Shown here: one piece after another, positions 1 to 7,327 of the stretch
Layout: each line of letters opens with the position of its first letter
Position numbering within the stretch: the first letter of the stretch is position 1
Notes under the pieces: generated by a model
Databases searched by the model: none
What the model was told of the DNA's origin: nothing
The model's input: only the letters and a program-made list of their open reading frames with translations
Translations under genes and position numbers: made by a program
DNA from: JAXHTH01 sp034211115
GTDB lineage: Bacteria; Planctomycetota; Phycisphaerae; Phycisphaerales; SM1A02
NCBI GenBank assembly: GCA_034211115.1
Contig: JAXHTH010000091.1
Location: forward strand, 1 to 16,039
Direction of reading: 5' to 3'
Length of the DNA: 16,039 bases

Positions 1-30
1 GGCGGGACATCGGCGGGGCATCGGCCCCGC

Positions 31-71
31 AACAAAACGGCCGCGCGGGCGTCGGAACGTCCGCGCGGCCG
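31..71 (-). terminator. Intrinsic terminator of the dockerin-repeat gene
   Basis: An 11-bp GC-rich inverted repeat (38-48 against 61-71) encloses a 12-nt loop. Read on the minus strand it is followed at once by TTTTGTT (37 down to 31). It lies about 25 bp beyond the stop codon of the minus-strand gene ending at 95, the classic stem plus U-tract arrangement. Confidence 0.85.
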
Positions 72-94
72 GTCAGCGATTGCCCTCCGCCGCT

Positions 95-2077
95 TCAGCC
101 CCACTCGCCGAGCAGCATGAGCAGATCGGCCGCGTCGACGGCGCCGTTGTCATCGAGATCGGCCGGGCATTCGGCGGGCGGTTCCTCGCACATTCCCCAC
201 GCGGCGAGCAGGGTCAGCAGGTCGGCGGTGTTCACCACCCCGTCGCCGTTCAGGTCGCACGGCCCATACACGCCGCCGCACTCGGGAACGATGAAGCACA
301 ACTCCCGCGCGCAGCACTCATTCAGATCCTCGTCATGGATGCTGATCAGGATGCACAGTTCCTCGCCCGCCGGCGCATTCGCAATGGAGGTCTGCAGCAG
401 CGCCGTCGTGCCGAACGGCGGCAGCGACGGGACGTTGAAGTAGTCCGGCGTGAGGGTGATCCCCGAGCCCAGCGGCGGGAAGAGGAACAAATGCTCGACG
501 ACGTCCGGCGTGAGGTTCGTCAGGCTGAACGTCAACAGCGCCTGGCCCGGGTTGTCCGGATCGCACTCGACGGACCATTCCTCCATCTGCCAGCACTCGC
601 AATCGGGGATCTCCACGCACCATCGGAACGAGCAGCATTCCTCGATGAACTCGTCGGCGAGGATGATGTCGAAGCAGTAGGTCTCCAGCGGCTCGAGCCC
701 CGTGAGGAGGATCTGCACCGTGGTCGTGTCGCCGTCCGGAAGCGGCGAGGGAAGCGCGATCACGTGCGGTTCGGTTTCATCGTTGGGCAGGAGGATGTAC
801 TGAACGGTGACGCCGGAAAGATTGGTCAGATCGAAGGTGTAGATGTAGTTGCCCGTGGGGCCGTCGGCGTCGATCTCGCAGCGGATGTCCCCGTTGGGAA
901 TCTCCAGGCAGGGGCAGACATCATCGCGCAGGCAGATGTTGTCCCATCCGGAGACCTCGGCGGGATTGCTGGTGAACTCGACGGGGAGCACGATCTCGGT
1001 CACGTTGGACAGGAGCACGTCCCAGTCGCTGTTGGGAGCGCCGTCGAGCATCTCCCACGCTCCGAACTCGTTGCCCGGCAGGTTGCCGTCATCGTCCAGC
1101 AGCGCGATGGGGGCGCAGACCTCGTGCCAGCCCGGGTTCGGGCCGTCGGGATCGGTGACGAAGAAGTTGGCGCGGAAGACGGCGCGGATCGTTCCGGACT
1201 GGATGATCATGCGCGGGGTGATGGGGATCCATCCGCCGTTCTCATCGCACTCGGGAATGCCGGGCACACAACTGTCTTCGATGACGATGTAATCCCAGCA
1301 CAGGGCGCCGCAGCCGTCCTCGGCGGCGACGCGCCAGTCATTGATACAGGGCGGCCCGCAGGCGCGCGAGCCGCCGGAGAGGTCGCGCGTCTCCAGGTAG
1401 TAGTCATCCGGGTCGCCGGACGGCCCGGGTGTGTTGACGATGACGTCGACGTTCGGCGCATCGGGACACGGCGCGAAGCCCATGGTGGTCTGGTCGTTGA
1501 AGTCGAGGCAGCAGGGAAGATCCGGCGGGCACGGCTCGCCTTCGCAGGTGATGGTGAAGGTCCCGGTGCCGCCCGGCGCGCCGGTGGGCGCGCTGCCGAG
1601 CTGAATCAGGTATTCCTCGCCGCACACCACATCGCAGGTGATCGAGCTCTGCAGATCGCAGGCGTTGTCATCGCAGCAGCGTGGTTCGGCGCCGGGCTCG
1701 GTCGGACACGCGCAGCCGGGCCAGAGGGCGATCTTGGTATCGACCTGGGTCTGGCCGCACGTGTCGATGGTGACGATGCCCGTGCACGTGGCCGTCCAGC
1801 AGAACCAGACGTCCTGCTCGATGCCGGTCGCGCCGTCGAACGCGCAGGTCTGGCTTTCCTGTCCCTCCGCGCCGGTGGTCGCTTCGCTGTTGTCAAACGG
1901 AAAGGCGCCGGTCCCCGTGATGACGGTGGGCGAAGAGCATTCATCATTGGGGGGGACGGCGGCGAACGCGTTCGCGGCGAGAATGAACAGGGCCGCGATC
2001 AGAGCCGGCGCCGGACGCGGCGCGCGGACGAAGATCGCCGGGCGGAATTGCAGGCGGCGGATGCGGTGAGGATGCAC
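95..2077 (-). CDS. Secreted Cys-rich protein with C-terminal dockerin-like EF-hand repeats
   Basis: This is a 660-aa exported protein. The start is GTG, supported by AAGGAAGGA seven bases upstream. Residues 1-40 are a basic stretch then a hydrophobic core ending AANAFAA, a signal peptide. Residues 43-180 resemble the PPNDEC-starting domain common in secreted planctomycete proteins (FDNSEATT, DVWFCWTA, CCDDNAC, then a beta-rich end). Residues 188-385 form a large beta-type region, loosely like a laminin-B or jelly-roll domain. Residues 388-495 and 496-600 are two copies of one Cys-rich beta module. Residues 607-660 hold two calcium-loop repeats, DLNGDGVVNTADLLTLLAAWG and a DLDDNGAVDAADLLMLLGEWG-like copy, as in type I dockerins. 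In this phylum such repeats are usually read as a cell-surface or sorting tail, not a cellulosome part. No catalytic domain is seen. It is probably monocistronic. Confidence 0.88.
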   Translation of the reverse strand: MHPHRIRRLQFRPAIFVRAPRPAPALIAALFILAANAFAAVPPNDECSSPTVITGTGAFPFDNSEATTGAEGQESQTCAFDGATGIEQDVWFCWTATCTGIVTIDTCGQTQVDTKIALWPGCACPTEPGAEPRCCDDNACDLQSSITCDVVCGEEYLIQLGSAPTGAPGGTGTFTITCEGEPCPPDLPCCLDFNDQTTMGFAPCPDAPNVDVIVNTPGPSGDPDDYYLETRDLSGGSRACGPPCINDWRVAAEDGCGALCWDYIVIEDSCVPGIPECDENGGWIPITPRMIIQSGTIRAVFRANFFVTDPDGPNPGWHEVCAPIALLDDDGNLPGNEFGAWEMLDGAPNSDWDVLLSNVTEIVLPVEFTSNPAEVSGWDNICLRDDVCPCLEIPNGDIRCEIDADGPTGNYIYTFDLTNLSGVTVQYILLPNDETEPHVIALPSPLPDGDTTTVQILLTGLEPLETYCFDIILADEFIEECCSFRWCVEIPDCECWQMEEWSVECDPDNPGQALLTFSLTNLTPDVVEHLFLFPPLGSGITLTPDYFNVPSLPPFGTTALLQTSIANAPAGEELCILISIHDEDLNECCARELCFIVPECGGVYGPCDLNGDGVVNTADLLTLLAAWGMCEEPPAECPADLDDNGAVDAADLLMLLGEWG

Positions 2078-2196
2078 GGGGTGTTCCTTCCTTGCTTGTG
2101 TTCTCTGTGGTCAGGGGGCCGGGCAGAATGCGCCGGAGGCGGAACGCCTCACGGATACGGCGCACCGAACCTGCCCGCCGCTGGAGAGTCGGTCCG

Positions 2197-2224
2197 AACG
2201 TATCGAAATAAATCTGTTGTGCAA
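2197..2224 (-). promoter_or_regulatory. Candidate promoter of the dockerin-repeat gene
   Basis: The 309-bp gap 2078-2386 holds no credible gene. Its centre (about 2200-2250) is an AT-rich island in GC-rich DNA. On the minus strand TTGCAC (2224-2219) and TACGTT (2202-2197) are 16 bp apart, which would give a leader of roughly 110 nt. The match to consensus is weak, so the exact hexamers are uncertain. Confidence 0.3.
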
Positions 2225-2256
2225 GCGGAAAGGCAATAAAAACTTAACATGACAGG

Positions 2257-2280
2257 CGGGCCCGCTTTGCAACGGGCCCG
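2257..2280 (-). terminator. Hairpin downstream of the diadenylate cyclase gene
   Basis: Two copies of CGGGCCCG (2257-2264 and 2273-2280) flank an 8-nt loop and can form an 8-bp stem. On the minus strand an AT-rich stretch with a T-run (GTTTTTATT) follows about 16 bases later. It lies about 107 bp past the stop at 2387, so it could end that transcript. The T-run is too distant for a textbook terminator. Confidence 0.35.
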
Positions 2281-2386
2281 GGCGCGGCGAAACATATTAT
2301 GTTCATCATCTTGTCATCCGGCCGCGGCGCGGTCGCAGCCCGGGGCCGGCGATCCGCTCCGCCTACAACAGGCTATTCTTATGATC

Positions 2387-3253
2387 TTATCTTCGTGAGG
2401 GCTCGAAGCTCGCGAGCATCTTGCCCGCCCGCCAGACGCGCACCGCGCCGTCGCTGTGGCTGACGGTGACGGCGATGGACCTGGTGACGGCGGTGATGCC
2501 CGCGGCGGCGATGTGACGCGTGCCCAGGCCCGAGGGCAGGCCTTCCGTCCGCCCCGCCTTGAGATGCGCGCCGGCCGTCTCGATCACCCCGCTGCCGCGG
2601 ATGATGAACGCCCCGTCGAGCGTGCTGAACTCGCGCACCGTCTCGGTCATGTTGTCATCGAGGATGTTGCGGTCCTTCTCGTCGTAGCCCTTGAAGGGAT
2701 TGAGAATCATCTGCTCGGACTGCTCGAGGACGCGTCGATGATCGCCCACCACGAGCAGCGACCCGACCTTGTGGCCTTCGCGCCCGTGCTGACCGAGCTG
2801 CAGCGCCAGCGCGAGCACGCGATGGAACACCGCGCGCTTGATGTGCTCGTCGATGCTCGGCTGCTGCGTCGTGTCGAACAGCTCGTATTCCGAGCCGATC
2901 GTCATCACGACCAGCGAATCGATGATCGAACGGAAGGGGCCGGCGAGAAACACGACCGAGTCGTTGAGATCGATGAGGCGGTTGGACAGCGCGATGATCG
3001 CGGCGAGCTTGACCTGGCCCATCCGGTCCAGCTCGACGTTGGGGACGGTGATCACGGCACGGGCGGAGCCGGCGAGCTTCTCCGGCAGCCTCTCGTCGTC
3101 CCCGTCGCGGGTGACGAGCACGGTCTGAGGCGGGAGCTCCTCCAGTTCCGGCAGCGCGTCGGCGGCGACCACGATCGCCCGCGCATGGCACGCCCCGGCC
3201 AGCGTGGCGGCCGATTCCAGAAGCAGACGGGCGGCGCGGGTCGGATCATCCAT
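2387..3253 (-). CDS. Diadenylate cyclase (c-di-AMP synthase), DacZ-like
   Basis: This 288-aa cytoplasmic protein should join two ATP molecules into cyclic di-AMP. The DAC (DisA_N) domain is at about 160-280, with the DGA motif at 213-215 (LDGAFIIRGSG) and the GTRH motif at 244-247. The third residue of the usual RHR is Ile here (RHI), a variation I believe also occurs in archaeal-type homologues. The N-terminal half (10-125) has no membrane helices, unlike CdaA, and no DisA helix-hairpin-helix tail follows. PNVELDRMGQVKLA (71-84) and the following segment instead resemble the pyruvate-kinase-like N-domain of archaeal DacZ. The ATG at 3253 lacks a good ribosome site. TATCCT lies seven bases before it, so the mRNA may be leaderless. 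The gene is divergent from the exported cyclophilin. Confidence 0.85.
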   Translation of the reverse strand: MDDPTRAARLLLESAATLAGACHARAIVVAADALPELEELPPQTVLVTRDGDDERLPEKLAGSARAVITVPNVELDRMGQVKLAAIIALSNRLIDLNDSVVFLAGPFRSIIDSLVVMTIGSEYELFDTTQQPSIDEHIKRAVFHRVLALALQLGQHGREGHKVGSLLVVGDHRRVLEQSEQMILNPFKGYDEKDRNILDDNMTETVREFSTLDGAFIIRGSGVIETAGAHLKAGRTEGLPSGLGTRHIAAAGITAVTRSIAVTVSHSDGAVRVWRAGKMLASFEPSRR

Positions 3254-3295
3254 GACAGGTAGGATACGTCCCCTGCGAAGCGCGGAGAATCAACC
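3254..3295. promoter_or_regulatory. Compact divergent promoter region
   Basis: Only 42 bp separate the start codons of the diadenylate cyclase (minus) and the exported cyclophilin (plus). The block 3260-3265 reads TAGGAT on plus and, offset by one base, TATCCT on minus, both acceptable -10 elements, so the two promoters appear to overlap. The plus gene has GGAG eight bases before its ATG; the minus gene has none nearby. The -35 elements are not convincing. Confidence 0.4.
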
Positions 3296-4507
3296 ATGCT
3301 CCCCATCGTGTTCATCGGCCTGACGGCAGCGCTCCTTGCCTCGCCCCCCGAACCGGGTCCGTCGGCCGAGTGGATCTACAACGGCGTGGATCGGCCGGCG
3401 ATGATCGACATCGCCGGGCCCCCGGAAGGGGCCGAAGATGCCTCACTGACCCTCGCCCTGATGGATGCGCACGGGGAGCTGCTCGTGCGGCCGGCGGCCG
3501 TCCGACCCGGCCGGGCCGATCTGGCCGAGCTGATACCCGATATCTGGCGTCTGCGGAGGGCGGCGTACCTGCAGCTTCTCGCCGGGGGGGAGCCGATCGG
3601 ATCCGCCCTCGTCGTCCAGCCCATGCTCTCGCGGCTCATCCCCGTCACGGAAGAGGCGACCAGCCCCGGCGGGGCCGGCTACAGGCACATCATCGGCTGG
3701 CGCGATGCGCGGGCGCCGCGCGAGGCGTACGACGCGGACGACCCGAAGACGGGCGAGGAGACGTCGATGCCGGAACCGGCCGGGGGCGCGACGGCGACCG
3801 ACGCCGACTCGGCCGCTCCCGCGGAGCCCGAGCCCGCTGCCGGGCCGTCCCGGGCCTGGCTGGCCGTGCCCGGCGCCGATCATCGCCTCCTGTCGGGCGT
3901 CCGCCTGTACCGCGAGCGCGATGTCATCCTGCACACGACGGAGGGCGACATTCGGCTCGCGCTGCGGCCGGATCACGCTCCAAACACGGTCTTCAACTTC
4001 ATTCGCCTGTGCGAGGGGGGGTTTTATCGAGATGTCGCCTTTCATCGCGTGGTGCCGATGACCCGCGAGGGCGAGCCGTTCATCATCCAGGCGGGCGATC
4101 CGACGGGGCTCGGCGACGGGGGGCCGGGCTACCGCATCGACCTCGAGCCCAGCGGTTTGCCGCACGAGTTCGGGGTGATCTCGATGGCTCGCGATGCCGA
4201 TCCCGACACCGCCGGCAGCCAGTTCTTCATCTGCCTCTCGCGGGAGGGGACGGCCCGCCTGGACGGGGATTACTGTGCCTTCGGCTATGCGATGGCGGGG
4301 CGTGATGCGATCCTGGCCATCGCGGATGTCGAGCTGGCCGATCTCGCGGCCGGGCGGCCGGTGGAGGCGCCGCGCATCGAGTCGGCCGAGCTGGTGCCCG
4401 CCCCGCCGCGCGTGGTCGGGCTGGGCCGTCCGGATCGGCCGATCGAGCCGGCCCCGCTCGAGGCTGAGCAGCCGGCGGAGGCGAGACCGGGGCGGGTGCC
4501 CCGATAA
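3296..4507 (+). CDS. Exported peptidyl-prolyl cis-trans isomerase (cyclophilin type)
   Basis: This 403-aa protein probably accelerates proline isomerisation during folding outside the cytoplasm. Residues 1-22 form a short hydrophobic signal peptide. Residues 25-200 are a lineage-specific N-terminal region with an acidic Ala/Pro/Glu-rich linker at 145-185. The cyclophilin domain spans 208-368: FHRVVP at 249-254 carries the catalytic Arg251, FIIQAGD (262-268) carries Gln265, and GSQFFI (307-312) completes the active site. The Trp of human CypA is absent, as in many bacterial cyclophilins. A Pro/Glu-rich tail follows. The ATG at 3296 has GGAG eight bases upstream. A second, cytoplasmic cyclophilin lies two genes downstream on the same strand. 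Confidence 0.88.
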   Translation: MLPIVFIGLTAALLASPPEPGPSAEWIYNGVDRPAMIDIAGPPEGAEDASLTLALMDAHGELLVRPAAVRPGRADLAELIPDIWRLRRAAYLQLLAGGEPIGSALVVQPMLSRLIPVTEEATSPGGAGYRHIIGWRDARAPREAYDADDPKTGEETSMPEPAGGATATDADSAAPAEPEPAAGPSRAWLAVPGADHRLLSGVRLYRERDVILHTTEGDIRLALRPDHAPNTVFNFIRLCEGGFYRDVAFHRVVPMTREGEPFIIQAGDPTGLGDGGPGYRIDLEPSGLPHEFGVISMARDADPDTAGSQFFICLSREGTARLDGDYCAFGYAMAGRDAILAIADVELADLAAGRPVEAPRIESAELVPAPPRVVGLGRPDRPIEPAPLEAEQPAEARPGRVPR

Positions 4508-4596
4508 TCGGACGATCGGACCCTGCCGGGGCGGATTGGCCTCTCAGGAGGCGATCGGACTTACCGGCCGGTCGTTTCTTGCCGACCTGAAGGGTC

Positions 4597-5403
4597 ATGG
4601 GATCGACGGCCGCGCATCCATCGACGCGCCACCCATCGCCGCGCCGGTCGACGTCGCCGACCGTGGTCGGGGGGGTCATCGTGCTTGGCTCCTTCCGGGC
4701 CGGGACATCGCTCGTCTCTCAGTTGCTGGCCCAACTGGGCGTCGATTTCGGCCCGTCCGATTCGCTCAAGCGAGGCGACAAGTTCAATCCCGGCGGGTAC
4801 TTCGAGCGCACCGACATCAACCATCTCAACGGCCGGCTGGTGGAGACGGCGGGTCGGAGCTTCGCCGAGCCCGGCTCGCCGGGCACGCTGGCGTCGTCGG
4901 CGGACCCGGCCGTCTTTGACGAGGTCGACCTGAGCTGGATGGATCGCGCCCGATGCTGGGGGCTGAAGGATCCCCGCCTCTGCGCCACGCTGGCCACCTG
5001 GGTCGCCGCCGGCCGCATCGATCCCGAGCGGGCGAAGATCGTCCACGTCAGGCGTGACCCGGAGGCGGTGGCCCGCAGCGCGCTGCGCTATCCCGGCGTG
5101 AATCACTACTTCGGCAGCTCGCCGGAGGCGATCCGCCGGGGCGTGGAGGAGTATGCACGCCTCGCGCAGTGGCACGTCGATCATCTCGGGATCGAGACGC
5201 TCACCGTGCAGTACGAGGACCTGCTGGACCATCCGCGGGAGGCGACGGCGAAGATGGCGCACTTCATCGGCGTGCACAACCGGCGGCTGATCCGCCGCGC
5301 CGCGGCGGAGGTGGGCAAGAAGAAGGCCCGGTTCCGCCTCGCCGCCCGACGCGTGGCGAGGCGGCTGACACGCCTTGTGTGCGGCCTGACCGGCGCCTAC
5401 TGA
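4597..5403 (+). CDS. Sulfotransferase-family protein
   Basis: This 268-aa protein has the P-loop-like PAPS-binding signatures of the sulfotransferase superfamily. The 5'-phosphosulfate loop is GSFRAGTSLV (31-40), and the 3'-phosphate motif is VHVRRDPEAVARS (149-161), with the conserved Arg and Ser. WGLKDPR (121-127) and VQYEDLLDHP (204-213) are also typical. It would transfer sulfate from PAPS to an unknown acceptor. There is no signal peptide. The C-terminus (239-263) is strongly basic. The start is uncertain: AAGGG is only two bases before the ATG at 4597, and a GTG just before the PAPS loop is possible. The 89-bp gap upstream shows no clear terminator, so it may be cotranscribed with the cyclophilin gene before it. 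Confidence 0.75.
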   Translation: MGSTAAHPSTRHPSPRRSTSPTVVGGVIVLGSFRAGTSLVSQLLAQLGVDFGPSDSLKRGDKFNPGGYFERTDINHLNGRLVETAGRSFAEPGSPGTLASSADPAVFDEVDLSWMDRARCWGLKDPRLCATLATWVAAGRIDPERAKIVHVRRDPEAVARSALRYPGVNHYFGSSPEAIRRGVEEYARLAQWHVDHLGIETLTVQYEDLLDHPREATAKMAHFIGVHNRRLIRRAAAEVGKKKARFRLAARRVARRLTRLVCGLTGAY

Positions 5404-5539
5404 TCGAAAGCAACCGATCGCCTACCATGCCCGGCGATGATCGAGGGATCGCGCGCCGGGATGGCCGCGGCTCGTCATCGGCGTGGCGGGCGTCATCGCC
5501 GGCCCGGATGAACCTGTCAGAAACGCACTGGAGAAGACC

Positions 5540-6019
5540 ATGAGCGAGTATCCCCGGGCGACGATCGCCACCGAGTTCGGCGACATGACCGTCGAGTTGT
5601 GGAACGACGTGGCGCCCAACCACGTCGAGAACTTCCTCAAGCTCGCACGTGACGGCTTCTACGACGGCCTGACGTTCCACCGCATCATCCCCGGTTTCGT
5701 CATCCAGGGCGGCTGCCCGAAAGGCGACGGGACCGGCGGGCCCGGGTGGAACGTCGAGGCGGAGTTCAACCAGCGCCCGCACAAGCCGGGCACGCTGTCG
5801 ATGGCCCGCAGCAGCGATCCCAACTCCGCCGGCAGCCAGTTCTTCGTCTGCCTCACCCGCGAGAAGTGCCAGCATCTCGACGGGCAGTACACCGGCTTCG
5901 GGCAGGTCACGGACGGCATGGATGTCGTGAAGAAGATCGCCGCCGTCGAGGCCGATCCGAACACCGGCCGCCCCGACGCCCCGCCGAAGATGACGACCGT
6001 CCGCCCGATCGAGGGTTGA
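5540..6019 (+). CDS. Cytoplasmic peptidyl-prolyl cis-trans isomerase (cyclophilin type)
   Basis: This is a 159-aa single-domain cyclophilin without signal peptide. The active site is intact: FHRIIPGF at 47-54 (Arg48), VIQGG at 54-58 (Gln56), GSQFFV at 98-103, plus the KGDGTGGPG loop at 61-69. An in-frame ATG lies at 5483, but 5540 is preferred: GGAG sits about seven bases before it and the family usually starts at MSxxPxATIxTxxG. It likely assists folding of cytoplasmic proteins. It is on the same strand as the sulfotransferase gene, 136 bp downstream of it, so it may have its own promoter. Confidence 0.92.
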   Translation: MSEYPRATIATEFGDMTVELWNDVAPNHVENFLKLARDGFYDGLTFHRIIPGFVIQGGCPKGDGTGGPGWNVEAEFNQRPHKPGTLSMARSSDPNSAGSQFFVCLTREKCQHLDGQYTGFGQVTDGMDVVKKIAAVEADPNTGRPDAPPKMTTVRPIEG

Positions 6020-6044
6020 CGGCGCTCCGTTCCGGAGGTCTCGC

Positions 6045-6060
6045 GCGCCTCTTCGGGCGC
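6045..6060 (+). terminator. Weak candidate terminator between convergent genes
   Basis: GCGCC (6045-6049) pairs with GGCGC (6056-6060) around a small loop, extended by a possible T-G pair. A pyrimidine-rich stretch with several T residues follows. It lies in the 55-bp gap between the convergent cyclophilin and duplicated-domain genes. The T-tract is poor. Confidence 0.3.
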
Positions 6061-6074
6061 AACATTCCTTCCTC

Positions 6075-7073
6075 TCACGGCTTGAGCACGGTGCGCTCCG
6101 TCGGGATGCGATAGACCTTCGGCAGCAGGTAGTTGCGACCCTGGTAGGTGTAGACATGCCCGCTGAGGAGCACGGTCGCGTACTCTTCCTTCTGCCTGAT
6201 GCGCCGGTCCATGCGCTCCAGCAGCAGGCAGGGGAGGAGGGTCATGGGCGGATCGGCGAGCCCCTCCGCGTCGGCATCGAAGACGAAGATGAACGAACCG
6301 TCGCCCGCCCGGCGGATCGTGCCCCGCCGCGACAGGAGCACTGTCCCCTCGCGCACGAGATCGGCCGGCGGCGCGCCCGTCACCGCGGTGTCCTCCGTCA
6401 TGGCTGCCGATGATTCGGCCTCCGGTCGCCGCGCCACCGGGCCGACGGCGCGCTGGAGATCGCCGATGATGTCCTCGGTGCTTTCGTCCTCCGCCGCCTC
6501 CGTCTCATCGTCCGCATTCTTCTCCTCGCTCGCCGGGGCGTCCGGAGGTTCGGCGGGATCTCCCTGCTCCGGTCGTTTCTCGCGCCCGATGAGCAGCGGC
6601 GGATGGGTGGGCATCAGGTAGTTGCGCCCGCGGAAGATGTACACCTCGCCCGTCATCTCGAAGACGAGCCGATGATCGGGCGCCGACTCGATCATCCGCT
6701 CCATCTCCGCGAGGAGCGTGCCGGGCATCATCGCCAGTTCGTGGCCCGGCGAGTGCTCGTCGGCGGGATCGATGATGAACTTCCACGATCCATCGATCGG
6801 ATGCTGCTCCAGGCGCCCCACGACGCGAACGAGATGGCTTCCCTCGCGCAGCAGCGGCGGCCGCATCGGCGGCCCGTCGTCCTCTTCGATCGTGGTCGGC
6901 ACGACCAGCTCGGGCAGGTCGCCCGTGGCCGGTTCGACGTCGCCCGGCCCGGTGCCCTGGCCCGGGGCGGCGCCGGCGAGGGCGAGAATCGCCGCGGACA
7001 TCATCACCCCGGATCCCGACCGGAATCGACATCGCCGGGGAGATCGGTCGCGGGTCCGGATCAGCTTCATCAT
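6075..7073 (-). CDS. Secreted protein with two copies of an unrecognised domain
   Basis: This protein of about 332 aa has no family I recognise. Translation probably starts at 7073 or 7070 (tandem ATGs), because GGAGG lies five to eight bases upstream; an ATG at 7085 would bury this site. An arginine-rich start is followed by a hydrophobic signal core (VMMSAAILALAGAAPGQ). Two homologous domains of about 80 residues follow, near 74-160 and 239-322. Each begins LxREGx, has a central FIIDP or FVFDA strand, then a long helix with LLAEMERMI or LLLERMDRRI, and ends with GEVYIFRGRNYLMP or GHVYTYQGRNYLLP. An acidic, probably disordered Glu/Asp/Pro/Ala linker joins them. It is convergent with the cyclophilin gene and divergent from the CsgG-like gene. 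Function is unknown; an envelope role is inferred only from export. Confidence 0.8.
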   Translation of the reverse strand: MMKLIRTRDRSPRRCRFRSGSGVMMSAAILALAGAAPGQGTGPGDVEPATGDLPELVVPTTIEEDDGPPMRPPLLREGSHLVRVVGRLEQHPIDGSWKFIIDPADEHSPGHELAMMPGTLLAEMERMIESAPDHRLVFEMTGEVYIFRGRNYLMPTHPPLLIGREKRPEQGDPAEPPDAPASEEKNADDETEAAEDESTEDIIGDLQRAVGPVARRPEAESSAAMTEDTAVTGAPPADLVREGTVLLSRRGTIRRAGDGSFIFVFDADAEGLADPPMTLLPCLLLERMDRRIRQKEEYATVLLSGHVYTYQGRNYLLPKVYRIPTERTVLKP

Positions 7074-7174
7074 CGCGGCCTCCATCGGGGGCGGTATGTC
7101 GGCCGATCACGCGTGACGGCCGTGTTCTCTGCCCCCGCAGGATAGATCGGTCAGGCGGCCGGGCAAGGGCCAGC

Positions 7175-7233
7175 GGCCCCCGGGAAGCCCCCGGCCCCCG
7201 GAAAGCCCGCGGCCCCCGGAAAGCCCGCGGCCC
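7175..7233. repeat. 18-bp tandem repeat in a divergent intergenic region
   Basis: Three 18-bp units starting GGCCCCCGG(G/A)AAGCCC occupy 7175-7192, 7193-7210 and 7211-7228. Units two and three are identical, unit one differs at two positions, and a partial fourth copy follows. It sits in the 254-bp gap between the secreted duplicated-domain gene (minus) and the CsgG-like gene (plus). It could be regulatory or simple slippage. Confidence 0.8.
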
Positions 7234-7327
7234 TTGATGGCGGGAAGATCGCCGGCCGCGCGATGCGGCCGGCTCCGGCCGCGTGGATTTCAAGCCCTCC
7301 CCATCGGCCGGTCGATGGGGATCACTG

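Noticed and set aside
80..2239. Very long plus-strand open frame (719 codons) opposite the dockerin-repeat gene
   Set aside because: It is Arg/Ala/Gly/Val-rich shadow coding. The minus strand has signal peptide, conserved domains and terminator.
2456..3262. Plus-strand open frame opposite the diadenylate cyclase gene
   Set aside because: Shadow; composition typical of antisense high-GC coding, while the minus strand shows the DAC motifs.
4563..4572. ACCGGCCGGT palindrome followed by CGTTTCTT as a terminator
   Set aside because: The perfect palindrome leaves no loop and the T-tract is interrupted.
7175..7233. Possible CRISPR array
   Set aside because: The 18-bp units are contiguous, with no unique spacers and no cas genes.
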